Source: Lycium barbarum (taxonomy: Eukaryota; Streptophyta; Magnoliopsida; Solanales; Solanaceae). Taken from it: a stretch of 64,000 bases of DNA. The stretch is taken from assembly GCF_019175385.1 (NCBI RefSeq), contig NC_083346.1:85574543-85638542 (forward strand), read 5' to 3'. Shown here one piece after another: positions 46,477 through 58,507 of this stretch. How positions within the stretch are numbered: the stretch's first letter is position 1; each line of letters starts with the position of its first letter. The notes below the pieces were generated by a model. That model did not search any database and was not told where the DNA came from. It saw only the letters and a program-made list of their open reading frames with translations. The translations under genes and the position numbers were made by a program.

Positions 46477-47431
46477 AGGTATGATCCTCTCATATACCTT
46501 TTGTTAACCGTACTGCCTTTTTACAGGAAGTCGAGGACGGCACAAAAATAGAATTTAGGACTGAAAGCACGTGTTGCACTCTTTTCCTTAGTGCGGTTTT
46601 GTCCCAAAATGGGTTTTCCGACGAGGTTTTTAATGAGGCAACAAGTACAACGTGCTACACAACGAAGATAAAGGGCCAGAACTCGGGCACCCGAGGTTAC
46701 ATCTTCCGAGTAGGGGCTTGGTAACACTCACCCGACCCCGAAGCTCGGACAAGTGTTAGGGGGGCACAGTACCCACATCGGAGCATGAAACGATAAAGAG
46801 AAATAAAGAAAGAAGCTCATCATTTGCCACGACAAAAACAAAGGCCGGCCACCAGCCACCTCCTCCGATGTAAGGACCAAACGATCATAATGAATCGTGT
46901 CCCATCCAACATTTGCCACGGCAAAAACAAAGGCCGGGCACCGGCCACCTCCTCCGATGTAAGGACCAAACGATCATAATGAATCGTGTCCCATTTAGTG
47001 TTTGCTACGACAAAGATACAAGAAATGAAAATTCTCATATGTACAAACACTTGCAATACAGAAACCATTACAATGACCGTATTTCGGCATTGCTCAATTA
47101 ATACGCCATGTACCCGACACTATGGCCGATATTAGACAAGGCCAATGAGGTCATCGCAAACCGGCCATGAAAAACGCCGGTCCTAGAGAAGCCCCTATCA
47201 TGGGAACAGAAAGGTCCGAAGCCCACAAAACATTTGGTAAGTCCCACGGGCAGAATTAATCAATGACTACGGATAATCTCTTCCGAAAAACGAACCAATA
47301 ATTCAAGGTAAAATAAAAACAAGCACTCAAACGAAGACACAAGAGGAGTGCAACTTTCATGTACGCAAAGGATACTTTTATAAAGAGTACATTTACATCA
47401 AAAGAGTACGTTTACATCAAAAAATCCTATG
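46477..47431. other. spacer between pol and the antisense gene, with an 89-bp tandem duplication
   Basis: Non-coding. Two near-identical 89-bp units (46821-46909 and 46910-46998) contain CATTTGCCACGRCAAAAACA and ATCATAATGAATCGTGTCCC; a third copy starts at 47000 and soon diverges. The sense and antisense transcription units converge here, so their 3' ends must both lie in this stretch. Confidence 0.75.
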
Positions 47432-50297
47432 CTACTCGGCATGGCTAGAGGCAGAATCATCGGACTCGGTTCGTTCGGAATCATCCGAGTCGGACCCGAG
47501 GGAATGGTTTGCCTCCTCCTCCATCTCTTTGGCCTGGTTTATCAGGGCCGGAAGATCAGAGAATCCGCGATCGGCTTCTTCGAGGGTGAGTCGCCGAGAC
47601 TTCCACTTCTCATACTCGGCGACAATGGTAGTATGGGCCTCGGCCGTTTCCACGCCTTTCCAGGCTTCTTCCAAATCGGCCTCAACGTTAGCCAACTTAG
47701 TCTCCAGCTCGGCCCGACCCGCCACTGCAATAGTCCTCATATGGACAGCAGCTTCTAGCTCGGCCTTAAGAACATCGTTGGCACTCACCGCCTCCTCCGG
47801 CTCGGCTTTTAAGCCCTCACTTATCCGAGACCGCTCCTTGGCTTTCTCTTCGAAAACTTTCATGAGTTCTTTATATAGAGCGGTATCAGATTCCAGTAGC
47901 CGGTTCCTCCCGGCTAAGCTCCCTGCATCGGCTTTCACCAAATCAAGTTCCCCCCGGAGTTGGGACACGGTGGTCTCCAGCTCATCCAGCCTCGACGAAA
48001 ATTGAGCTTTGTCTCGGCTAAGACAAATCTTCTCAGCCTCGAGGCTTCGGTTATAATCAGTCATGGCGGCCAACTCATTTTTCAAATGACGATTTTCGTC
48101 CTTGGCCGCATTAAGCTCGGGACGAAGGTTGGCAAGAACGGCGGCCCGACCCAACTCTTCATCCTTCTCTCGGAGGAGATGCTTGTATTTCTTCGTTTCT
48201 CGGCCTTGGGCATCTAGCTGGCCTCGAAGATCATCCATCTCGTGTTGGGCACGAATGAAGGCTTCGTTTGCCAGTACTACACTCTGCAAAGAAAGCAAAC
48301 ATAAAGAATCAAACGAAATGAGCATAAGGTCTATTGATATACAAAGATGGCCGAGAGCCTTACCCGGTTGCCCGCGTGCATGCCTTCGTTCATAAAGCAC
48401 TGCCAGGTGACCCCGGTCATTTTACGCTTGTCCGAGTCGGCGACGAGAGGACGCAAATAACTGACTACTCCTACCGGACGTGATAGAAAGCCACAATCCT
48501 CGGGGACGGTGATTACGGCCGATCTGGTCCTTCATGGTTCTACGCTCGGGGCTGGGAAGATAGTCACCAGGTTGTCTCTAGAGCCAGATTCTGACTGTCG
48601 GTGGGCCGACCTCGTGACCCGAGGAATTGGAAGATGGCCAAAACCCGCAGCTTCACCGGTAGCAGGAGGAGTAGTTGAAAATATATCTTCAAAGTCTTCA
48701 ACCCTCGGGGCGGGGGTAGATGAGCTTGGCGTAGACTCGATGTTCCGGGCAAGGACCGGGGGTTCCGGAGTAGAAACAGGTTCGTGGCTGGGAGATGGGC
48801 GAGCCTGAATGTGGGCTTCGGTCTCCAGAACTGGAATGGTCCTTTGATCGGTTGCAGTGACAGCCATTTCCCCGGCTCCTTTACTCCTCTGCAGGGGAGT
48901 ATCTTCCGAGGAAGTTTCACCTAAAATATCGACAAATTCAACCGACCGAAGAGGAGCCGGGGAAAGGATTTCTTCCGCACCTGAAGGAAGAACGGGAATC
49001 AAGATACCTTCGTTGATAGAAGGCAAGGGCGGTTCGGAGGTAGTATCCTCGGGTATTGGGGCTGTTGACGGAGCCGGGTCGACCCTCCGAACTATAATGT
49101 TGGGATCCGTTTCCTCTCTCTGGGGCCGAGCAACGCTTCTTGCCTTCTTTCGTTTGGACGGTTGCCCCTTTTCTGAGGGCCGTTTTCTTTTGGTGGCTTC
49201 GGCAAGAACACGGGAGGAACCCGCCGTATCGAACGCGGACGCCGGTGCAGGGGAAGCAGCCCCCGACTCCGATCTAGATGCCACCGAGCCCTTCGGCAAA
49301 CCTGAAAGATAAAAGACGTTGGCAGGTTAAGAAAACTGACGACCTCGAATGGCTAAAGATGCAGCAAGATCGAAGGAAAGTCGAAAGTTACCATGATTTT
49401 TAGCGATCCATCGACCGCGTGACAAGTGGGCCCAAGTCCGGTCTTCATAAGGAAGCTGGTTGAGGAGCGTCGTGACCCACTCACTCAGATCTCGGATAAC
49501 CGGGGGGAACAAACCCATTTGCTACAAAAATAAGGAAAGGGCGGTGAGAAAACAATACCATAAGCGACTGAACAGGTAAGGGCGACGGCTCAAAGGTTCG
49601 AACTTACGTTTGTTGTTCCACTTCTCCGGAAAAGGTAGATGGGCGGCCGGGATTATGTCCTCGGATTTTACCCGGACGTAGCGTTCTAACCACCCCCTGT
49701 CCCGATCTTCGTCCATCTTCGAGAAGAACGGGTTCCGGCTGCGCTTGGTTAGTTTTATGACACCGCCCTGGAATATTCTTGGGGAGTACAAGCGTATTAG
49801 GTGGCCCAGTGAGAATTCTTTCTCAGCTCTGTTGGCTAGCAACCGGAGGAAAGCAACGGCCCTCCAAACAATCGGGCCGATCTGAGCCAAAGTCACGTCA
49901 TAGGTCCGGCACATATCCAGTATGACCGGATCAACCGGGGGATCGAGCTTAAGGGTAAAGGGATAAGTGTATACGTACAAGAACCCTTCCCGGTGATCGG
50001 TAACGGATTCGTCTGGCCCGGGTGCAAAACCCTTACCGGGCGTGTGTCCCACCCACAGTCTGCCCGGACAGTGTTGAGTTTATCCTCGGTTATGGAGGAA
50101 GGATATCGCCTCACGTCATATCCCCGGTCAGAGACGGCAGAGGGCTTTTCCGCCTCCAGGTCTTTATTGAAGTTAAATTTGGCCGGTATAACATCCGAGG
50201 CCGTAGTTTCGGGGTTACTCTTTTGTTTAGTCGGGGACACAACCTCGGCCCTCAGGGATGAAACTGAAGGAACTTCGGTAGAAGTGGTTTCAGACAT
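47432..50297 (-). pseudogene. antisense gene of the retrotransposon, four exons (Transposase_28-like)
   Basis: Read on the minus strand: exon 1 50297-49608, intron GT..AG, exon 2 49521-49392, intron, exon 3 49301-48364, intron, exon 4 48283-47432. Introns 2 and 3 keep phase; intron 1 does not join in frame as I placed it. Exon 1 has the 'GFLYVYTYPFTLKLDPPVDPVILDMC' region, cited in part here, that resembles 'putative gypsy-type transposon' (Transposase_28) proteins. Exon 3 is basic then Pro/Ser-rich ('KRKRPSEKGQPSKRKKARS', a likely nuclear signal). Exon 4 is a long coiled coil ending in an acidic Ser/Asp tail. A frameshift near 50040 and a TGA at 48532-48534 break it. Such antisense ORFs are known in Tat elements; their role is unknown. 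Confidence 0.75.
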
Positions 50298-50540
50298 GTT
50301 GAAGGAATGGAAGGAAAAGGATTTTGGGAAACAACGCAAAGGAAACGAAGGAAATAGCGATTTGAAGAAGCAAAGAGCAGTTGGCAAGAATGATGACAAA
50401 ATTAATCCCCCCTTCTTTTTCGTATAAACAACAGAAGATTTGGCAACAAATTTGTAATAGAAAGGACGGATCTGGAACACAGAGGGAAGAGGAAAAGAGA
50501 GGACAGATCGAAAAAAGTGAAAAAATGAGGGAATGAGGGG

Positions 50541-50550
50541 CTTTATATAG
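50541..50550 (-). promoter_or_regulatory. TATA box for the antisense gene
   Basis: On the minus strand the sequence reads CTATATAAAG followed by CCCCTCATTCCC, about 245 bp upstream of the antisense ATG (50297). It lies in the internal region, outside the 3' LTR, so the antisense gene has its own core promoter. Confidence 0.65.
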
Positions 50551-50807
50551 GCATAAGGAAGGGAACGGTTATCGAGGACGGCCAATCGATGATTGCCACG
50601 TGTCACGTCATTAATGTGAAGCGACGCGAAAGGACGTGCAAGAGGCGGTTGACAGGAACGGACCATCCGGAATAGGACACGTGGCCGGCAAAGGGGAAGA
50701 CATGACGCACCCATTCCCGCCAAAATAAGGAGATAAGGATAGGTCGTCCGGACGGTCGGATGTATGATTCATTCACTTCCCGTCACTCCGATGGATCGTT
50801 GGTCCCG

Positions 50808-50824
50808 GAAGCGTGGGGGCTATC
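50808..50824 (+). other. polypurine tract region
   Basis: GGAAGCGTGGGGGCTATC lies immediately before the 3' LTR; the AAGCGTGGGGG part is the probable plus-strand primer. Confidence 0.6.
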
Positions 50825-51282
50825 TGTATACGGTAAAAAACCGGATACGGGTAGATTCGGGGCAACTATGGATCGGAGAGGAAAAAGGGGCGAGAGTTCG
50901 TACGAGGACATCACCTTCCCGGATAAGCACTTTGATCGCTGCCGAGTGGAAGCGCCATCTGACTCGGTCTCTAAGCCACCGAGGGTTCGGGATCTCTTTC
51001 CGGGGTTTTATCACCGTTGGTCCGGTCTCCGTGAGTCCGTTGTTCGTTGTGACCGTTGCTGGGACGCGTCAGTGGTATCACATCATGGACAGCTACCAAC
51101 TATGCGTGTGTCAGACGGCGCCGTCAGTCACATCACACCAAACCCGTGCAGGGGCTGTCCCTTTTATTACTATTTTATTGATTCACGTTGGAGAGAGTCC
51201 ATGGGCTCATTGCTATAAATAGAGTACTCCCACCCCCCTTAGGTCGGTGGATTCTTCTTTTACTTTCAAGAGCATTTGTAAC

Positions 51283-51323
<41 letters not shown>

Positions 51324-51499
51324 AGTTCTTGTTGAACCTCTTCAATCAACTCGTCATATATGTAAGCAGTCGGTATTTATGCTCCTTATTTGTGTATTAA
51401 AAAGCGTTCTTATCCACTCTTTGTAATCCATATTTAGGCCCAAGCACATATCCTATATCCACATACAAATTCAATTGGTTACCAAATCGGGGGTAAACA
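50825..51499 (+). repeat. 3' LTR (675 bp)
   Basis: Nearly identical to the 5' LTR. By eye seven substitutions: one near position 33 of the LTR, one in the CCCACC(T/C)CCC tract, and five in the last 150 bp, plus a shorter AT microsatellite (51287-51321). Ends GGGTAAACA at 51499 and is followed by AGTAT. Confidence 0.95.
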
Positions 51500-51504
51500 A
51501 GTAT

Positions 51505-53373
51505 ATCATATTGAATTTAAAAAGAACCAATTTCCCGTAGTGAGGGGTCCCCTACGTATCCACGGCCTAAATTAGTACTTATACTCATTAATTGATGGTT
51601 AGGCTTAAGTAAGTGAAGAACGATTAAAGATATATACCGAGGGACCTCTCTCAGCTATAGCTCCTAGCTCTGTAGAAGTTAGAAAATTTGATAATATCTT
51701 TCATATCTCCTTTTTAGGGTTTTCGGAAAATGGATTTATAAGATCTCATCTGGGCTTACTCTGAATTCATTGGACGTTATTTTTAAGTATTAACTTTTAT
51801 ATACCGACAACATAAAAAGATTTTACACTATCTGTGTATTTTAACAAGTTGTATGAGATAATCAACCTTATTTTCTAGGTGATTAATGTCACTTATTAGG
51901 ACAGTTAGCTATCTTTTAGGTAATATGATAGTGCAAAACAAAAATAGGACGCCAATGCATAAATGTTAAACTCTTGATAAATTAGGATTTGTTTCATGCT
52001 GCATTATGTTCTGTTATATAACAATGGACAGGACTAATGTTAATCCCTTACATTGACGGTGTCATAGTGAAGGCTTCAAATGTATTAATTTTTCCACTCT
52101 GAGGCCTAACAGGAAATAAATTAGCTCATTATTTTTACCGAAGGTTCGTTTATAAATTTAGCTGGACTTGAACGCGTGAGATTTTTCACACCTAAATGGT
52201 GCTGGTTGGGTAGATCCATCATAATGTGGAGTGAAATAAGATGTAACCACCAAGTTAGGGACAATTCATTAGTATTCAAAAGAATGTGGCATATACATGA
52301 CCTCAGCATAGATACTATACACAAATAAAGATTTCCGCACAGGCACTTAATAAGGAGTAATCTCCAACGCTGCAATGAATGCTCTCAAAGGAATGCTGGA
52401 GAATTATCTTTCAAAGAGAGTTTTGCATCATTGGGATGTAAGTTGTATGGTGTATGCACTTGCCAACACCAACCATGCTACAGAATTCAGGTACTTTCTT
52501 ATGGTACTGGTATTATTATGAATCTGTCCTCAATTACTATGTGGGATGTGCCATCAATTCTATAACTATCTTGTATTTGATCTCATGATGGTAGATAGAT
52601 CCAAATAAATAGCTTGATGGCTAGACAAAGTGATGCATAGATGGTGTTATCTTCCAAAGCTTTGAAGTGGTGACGTAATGCTTCGATTAGACTACAGGTT
52701 TGACCCTGATTGACACACTCAAAGTACGAGGGGGTGAATTGTAATTTTTTTGTTTTCAGTCGATTAGACTATGTGGATAGTTGACTTTAGATAAACCGTA
52801 AGACATAATTAAGTAAATAGCAGAAAGTAAAGTACAAACAATAAAAATGGCTCACAATATTTTATACTGGTGTAGATGGAACATGAATCCTAGTTCAGTC
52901 CCCTTAAGTTACAATAGGAATTCTCTGTAAATTCTTTGTGTTGCTCTTGAATTCAACTTTGTTAGTGAGTTTCCGACACACACATCAACTCTCTCTTCAA
53001 CTTGTTTCTCTCACAATCTTATTTGATAAAACGCCTCACCAATAGCTTTGTTTCTCTCTTCTCTCTTTGTGTGCACATTAAGTCAAATAGAGTGAGGTAC
53101 AATGCTTATCAAGAGTAGAACAAAGAACGTGAGGTTGACTACACAAATGTATATTCTGCTTCGTCTTTCTTTATAGATGTATAGTCCACCAATTTGAAAC
53201 TTACTATAGAATACCATTTCTTGATATTCGACATCTTTTCAAGATCCTTGATTGATGGACAAAGAAGTACAACCCAAGAGTTGCGATCCTTGAAAAAAGT
53301 TTGTATCTTTTTCTCAAGAAAAAGGTTAGAGCTTATTTGAATATTCCTTGTTTTTTCCAGTCGTTTGGTAGAT
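51505..53373. other. intergenic sequence, no gene recognised
   Basis: AT-rich, without long frames. A phrase at about 52726-52745 ('GAGGGGGTGAATTGTAATTT') resembles sequence found at the internal end of some plant retrotransposons, but no LTR pair was found. Ends with CAAGT (53374-53378), the left TSD of the next element. Confidence 0.5.
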
Positions 53374-53706
53374 CAAGTTGTCACGACCCAACCCAGGGCC
53401 ATGACGGGTACCCGGAGCTAGCCTACCGAGCACCACCTAGCATGCTTCTTCCAATCTTATCTCGGTGGACCACATATCTAACTTGCTATAATCATAACCT
53501 GTACAACTTGAATTCTCAAATAGAAACTCATTTACATGGTAATCGTCAACTCCTCCCCATATACATATATGAAAGCCCACAAGGCTACAAAAATGATATA
53601 CAAGATGTACACTGGTGAGGTTACGAAACTTCTAACTATCCACACATGTCTACGAGCCTCTATTTAGAGTACTAAAAATCATAAGGATGGGACAGGACCC
53701 CACCCT

Positions 53707-56700
53707 TGTTACACCCCGTACTTTCGGAGCACGATCATGACATGTACATCACCATAGTAATGGAGTGTCGAAGACGTCGCCTGACGTTTGGGGAGGTACA
53801 AGCCATGGGAAATATGTAACAACAAAGAAAAACGGACGAATTACGATCTCGTAAGTCATAATCGGGAAAGACTATTTTGAAACACGAGAACATAGCCATT
53901 AATAGTATAATGAATGATAAATATCATATATGGAGAGTTTTGGAGTATTTCGAGATCAAAAATAATAATAATAATAATAATAAGTTCGACGAAAATTTGA
54001 GAAATGCTCGGCGATTTTTTTTATCAACTTTGGAGGTGCATATCTCATAGTATATATGGGGTTTTAAGGTGAAACAAAAGCCTAAAATGTAGTTCGTCGA
54101 GTCTAGTTTTTAATGAAATAACCCGTTCGTCGATAGGATATCGGAGTAGAGAATTATGGACGTTACAAACTGAACTGTCGACGCAGAAACAGGACGCTAC
54201 AGTACTGCTACAGTACTGCTACAGTCTGTAGCTACGGTACTGTAGATACAGTGACGCCGCCCCAACTGAATATAAAAGGGGCTCAAAACCTCATTTTTCA
54301 GCACAAAAAAAGTCCCAAACATTCCAGAAAAATCAGCAACCAAAAAGAAAGCATATCTACCTCAAGATTGAGTATTTTGAGCAAATATTCAAACTACGAA
54401 ATACTAATCGGAGTCAGGACAACGCGTAGACGCGATGATGATTAAATTTGTGTGTCGGAGTAGTTTGGGAATAAGCAAAGGATGAAGATTTTGCTACTTT
54501 CATAAAAATAAGGTATGAATCATTAAATTTCTCTCTTTAGCAACTTTAATTAAGGAATATTTGCAAGAATAGAATTTTAGTTGTTGTGTTGATGTTGTTG
54601 AATTATGGATTGAGGATTGAAGAGAATTTTGGGTAAAGATACATATATTTATGTTATATGATGTGGAGGGTGTTGTTATTGATACTATTGGTATTAATTT
54701 CAGCTTCTTTACGGAAATAAAATTATTAAAACGTCGTATTACAAGTTGGTTGGTTGAGTAATTTGGACAGTGTGTGGATTGTTGTTGTTGATTATGAATT
54801 TGTAAGAAGAAAATATGTTGTGATGGTTTTGTTGCATATGTGGGAATTTTGGGTGGAATATGGAATTAATGGATTGTTGAAGTGTTCTTGACTATTGTTG
54901 AATGGTTTTGGATTAGTATTTGAATATGTGAACAAATATGAATTGAATATAAAGGAAATGTTATTGAATTATGTAAAGGAGCTACTAATGTTGGAATGTA
55001 TTTTGAATTAATTGTTGAAGTTGGAAGGCATGATTATTAGTATTATTGTTGATAATATGGCCGAGTTCCATTCTCGGATTTGTTGTTGGGGAATTGGCCG
55101 AGTTAAAATCTCGGGGATGTTGTATGTATAGGGGAGATGCTGCCCAAATTTTCGTAGAAAAGTATTACTTAAGATTGAATTCCTAAAGCTTTATAATTAA
55201 TATTTGGTAAATGTGACCAAATGTAGATTTTGAAGGAAACGGGATTTGAGTTTGGACGAGCGTAAAAGGCACATAAGGTATGTAAGGCCCTACCTTTCCT
55301 TTCTTTGGCATGTCCTAGTTATGATAGGTTATGATACAAGCCTCGGGGGTATCTCTATTCCTTAAAATCCGAGCCTAGTTTTGCCCCTTTTTCATTCAAT
55401 GTAATTGAATTATGTTTTGTTGGAAAAATGTTTGAACATCTTTTACTCCTAAAAGAATCTTACATGATTAAACTTTCATAACTTTCACAAGAAAAATCGG
55501 AATGCCTCGAAACTTTTTGCAAACGACTCCATAGAGCCTAAGGTTCGTAATTTATGTACTCCACCTTGGTTTGACCCGAGGTGGGCCCACTGTTCCCGAA
55601 CTCTGTCCATATCGTTCTATGAAACCTATTTTCGAGTGATATTTTTAAGAAAAATTTTGACTATTGTTTCGACTACTAAACGATGGTTATTTAACTATTC
55701 CATTGAGCCTATAATACATTTTGACACGTACAAAGGATTCCAAAAGTTCTGTTTTGATAAAATCCTCCGTGACCTTTAAAAGGTATGTGCTATGTCTATC
55801 GTCCAGACCCTTTTTCATGATCTGTCGTTTGATTGTTCTATCGGGTCTCTGTAAATGTTTTACATTTTATATTGCATTTAGTTTCTCACTACTCCGTTCG
55901 TGGATGCCTCAATGTTTCCCACACTGAGCCCGGGCCAGGATATGTTATCACGCGTATTCCACTGCATTGTTCGCCGTGCCTCGATGTGAGGGGGCAGGTA
56001 TATATGTACATGGGTTGTGGAGTATGCTGTGCCATGTACACACTCTGATATGATATGATATGATATGGCCATCTGATATGTTATGATATGTGCACATGCT
56101 GATACGATATGATATGTTACGGAGCTATTCCCTACTCTGGAGTATGATGTGTTGTGGCGCCAGTGTCGGGGGCGACCACGTTCTGCTCACCGAGTCCCAT
56201 AATGGGGCCGGATATGGCATATTTTCTGTTATGCATCGCCCATGTTTATGAGTAAGCATTTTGATACTCCGGTTGTTGCATTTATATTCTGTATCCTTTG
56301 TTCAGACTACGTTTCTGTTTATTGTACCTTATGCCTTACATACTCAGTACATATTTCGTACTGACCCCCCCTGTTCTTCGGGGGCTGCGTTTCATGCCGC
56401 ACAGGTACACCCAGAGGAGTACAGGCTATTATAGAAGATATTCCAGCGGCGTTGGCAAGCTCCATTTGCTCCTGGAGTGCTGCCGAGTCAAAGTGTGTAT
56501 GCTATGTGTTCTGGTTATCTGTTAGAGACTTTGCAGACAGAGTCGTGGGTTCTGACTGTCAGTTTTGTGAGCGGCTCCATCAGCCGATATGTCATTCTGT
56601 ATTTTGAAATAAATTCCATGTGATTACAGATTCTGTCAATTGTAAACTACAAAAGAGTATTTCCAAAAACATTTGTTGTATGTGTCAATTTTTGTCTAAT

Positions 56701-56804
56701 TAAGAGTCTGAGAGATTATGTTTGTAATAAGAGTCAGTGGGTTCGCTCGGCTCCGAATGTGGGGTCGGGTGCCCATCACACCCTAGTAAGATTAGGGTTT
56801 GACA
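53707..56804 (+). mobile_element. solo LTR (3098 bp) nested in the previous one, TSD ACCCT
   Basis: Begins TGTTACACCCCGTA and ends AGGGTTTGACA. Exact duplication ACCCT at 53702-53706 and 56805-56809. TATA box TATAAAA at 54271-54277, preceded 18 bp upstream by a repeat cluster (54193-54253). The GGGGAGATGCTGCCCAAATT box lies at 55130-55150 and the TACTCAGTACATATTTCGTA / GTTTCATGCC box at 56341-56408. Its last 66 bp match the LTR end at 1-170, so the same family is present twice in the window. ORFs within are short and unrecognised. Confidence 0.93.
54193..54253 (+). promoter_or_regulatory. GCTACAGTACT repeat/palindrome cluster upstream of the LTR TATA box
   Basis: GCTACAGTACT occurs twice in tandem, followed by GCTACAGTCTGTAGC (a near-perfect hairpin) and the complement-like GGTACTGTAG. 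It ends 18 bp before the TATA box of the solo LTR 53707-56804. Function inferred from position only. Confidence 0.55.
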
Positions 56805-57127
56805 ACCCTGCCCTGAATATATACACAAAGGAGAATACCAATAGACTGCAACTCCGAAATAAGTAGAGCACTCCTGAGTCTCCGCTGATGAAGCTCCTAG
56901 GGATCAGATCCGTCTCCCTGCTTTCTTGCGGGCATGAATGCAGCATCCACAAGAAAGGAAGTCAGTACGAACAATGTACTGAGTATGTAAGGCATGAATA
57001 ACAACATAACACAAGATATGGAACATAACATGAGATAAAGAGATAACCTGTACATCTGATTGCCTCTTAAGGTGGATACCATGCATGCTTAGTCTTCAGA
57101 AAAACATTTTTCATACATATATAACAT

Positions 57128-57226
57128 AATAGTGTTGCGGAAGTGCAGCCCGATCCATAAATGTTAGTGTTGCGGAACATGCAGCCCGATCCATATATGT
57201 TAGTGCTGCGGAACGTGCAACCCAAT

Positions 57227-57262
<36 letters not shown>

Positions 57263-57285
57263 CTGCGGAACTTGCAGCCCGATCC
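57128..57285 (-). repeat. about 42-bp tandem repeats and TA microsatellite in the LTR
   Basis: Four copies of a unit containing TGCGGAASNTGCARCCCRATCC, three before and one after a TA microsatellite at 57229-57260. Apparent ORFs on the minus strand with Tyr-Ile runs are translations of this repeat. Confidence 0.8.
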
Positions 57286-58507
57286 ATAACCATATATCCC
57301 GCGTTCGGGCATCCCGCGTCCGGGACGATATCATAGTATACCAATTGATCAGGTGGTTATGCGTATATAACGCCTCACCCTTTTCCCATATCTCATATAC
57401 ATATAAAATATAAATAGCATGCATGAGAGCCCAACTAAAAGCTACTACTTTATCGGAGTGACGCAAGGTCGCTAACCTCCGATTTATATTATGGAACAAT
57501 CATCATCGCTATATCTCACCTTGAAGGAACAATTATCATAAGGTGAGATCACCAACAATGAATAAAATCAATAAAATCATGAAATAAGCTCAATAATCTC
57601 ATAATAGCATCAAAACCATAAGCTTTGGAATCTCTAGAAATGGGATCATTACCATCATCATTATCATCATAGAAAACATCTATCTTTAGCATCATAGGAA
57701 CTTTGAGAATCATGAACTTCTAGATTTTTGGGAATAAGGATATTATGGAAGTCATGTATGGGTTCATAAGAAGAGAATCGTGCCTTTAGAAAGAAAGGGG
57801 TTTAGCCTTTAACATACCTGGAAACTTACTTCTTCACTTTCCAACCTACCTCTTATCTTGCGATCTACTTAAGATCATTCGTAGTCTCGTAATCTACCTA
57901 TAAAATCATTCATACTATTGTTAGGCTTATCGTCATATACTTGTCTTAAGCCTTCAAATTAATTCCTTTTAGAATCTGCTGAAATTCGGGCAGCATCTCC
58001 TCTGTTTATATCCCTAGCCCGAAATCACAATACCAACAACCAACAACAACACTAACATCAACAACATCATCCTCAGTACAAATATATTCCATAAAATATC
58101 TCACATAATGTTTACCCGATTTCTCAATCAACTAATTCATTATACGAATATTTAATAGCTCTATCTTCGTAAGTAAACCTAAATCAATATAAATAAGGAG
58201 AGATTCATACCTTGTTCTCACTAGAACAACAATATCTTCAATATTCACCTTGAATCCAAGCGAAGATCCACCGCATTATGATACTATAATCACAACTACA
58301 CACTATCCAAACCTAAATCCCGAGATTTCACTTGATTTGAGCTACAATTTTATGGGTGGAATTTGGGATAATGTTCCAGAGGGTTAGGGATAGGTTTGAG
58401 AATGTTCCAAAGGGTTAGGGATAAGTTTGAGGGGTGGATGAGTGAAAATGAGGGGTAAATCCCCTTTTATCTTGTTTTGGAGTCGGTTTGTACCGACTTA
58501 ATATTTG

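Larger units (their letters stand above)
40017..51499 (+). mobile_element. complete Tat-lineage (Retand/Grande-like) LTR retrotransposon, 11.48 kb
   Basis: Identical termini TGTATACGGT...GGGGTAAACA bound two LTRs of 677 and 675 bp, and the 5-bp duplication AGTAT flanks the whole (40012-40016 and 51500-51504). Order: LTR, primer-binding region, gag, protease, RT, RNase H, a second RNase H, integrase, a spacer with tandem repeats, an antisense gene, polypurine tract, LTR. The domain order, the extra RNase H and the antisense gene place it in the Tat lineage. LTRs differ by about seven substitutions plus microsatellite length, so the insertion is young. GC content is clearly above that of the surrounding DNA. 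Its gag-pol frame is interrupted, so it is structurally complete but not autonomous. Confidence 0.95.

Noticed and set aside
47529..49312. Plus-strand ORFs of 150-158 codons between pol and the 3' LTR
   Set aside because: They mirror exons of the antisense gene, whose frames show coiled-coil periodicity and correct splice sites.
57067..57344. Minus-strand ORFs with Tyr-Ile runs
   Set aside because: They are translations of a TA microsatellite and a 42-bp repeat in the LTR.
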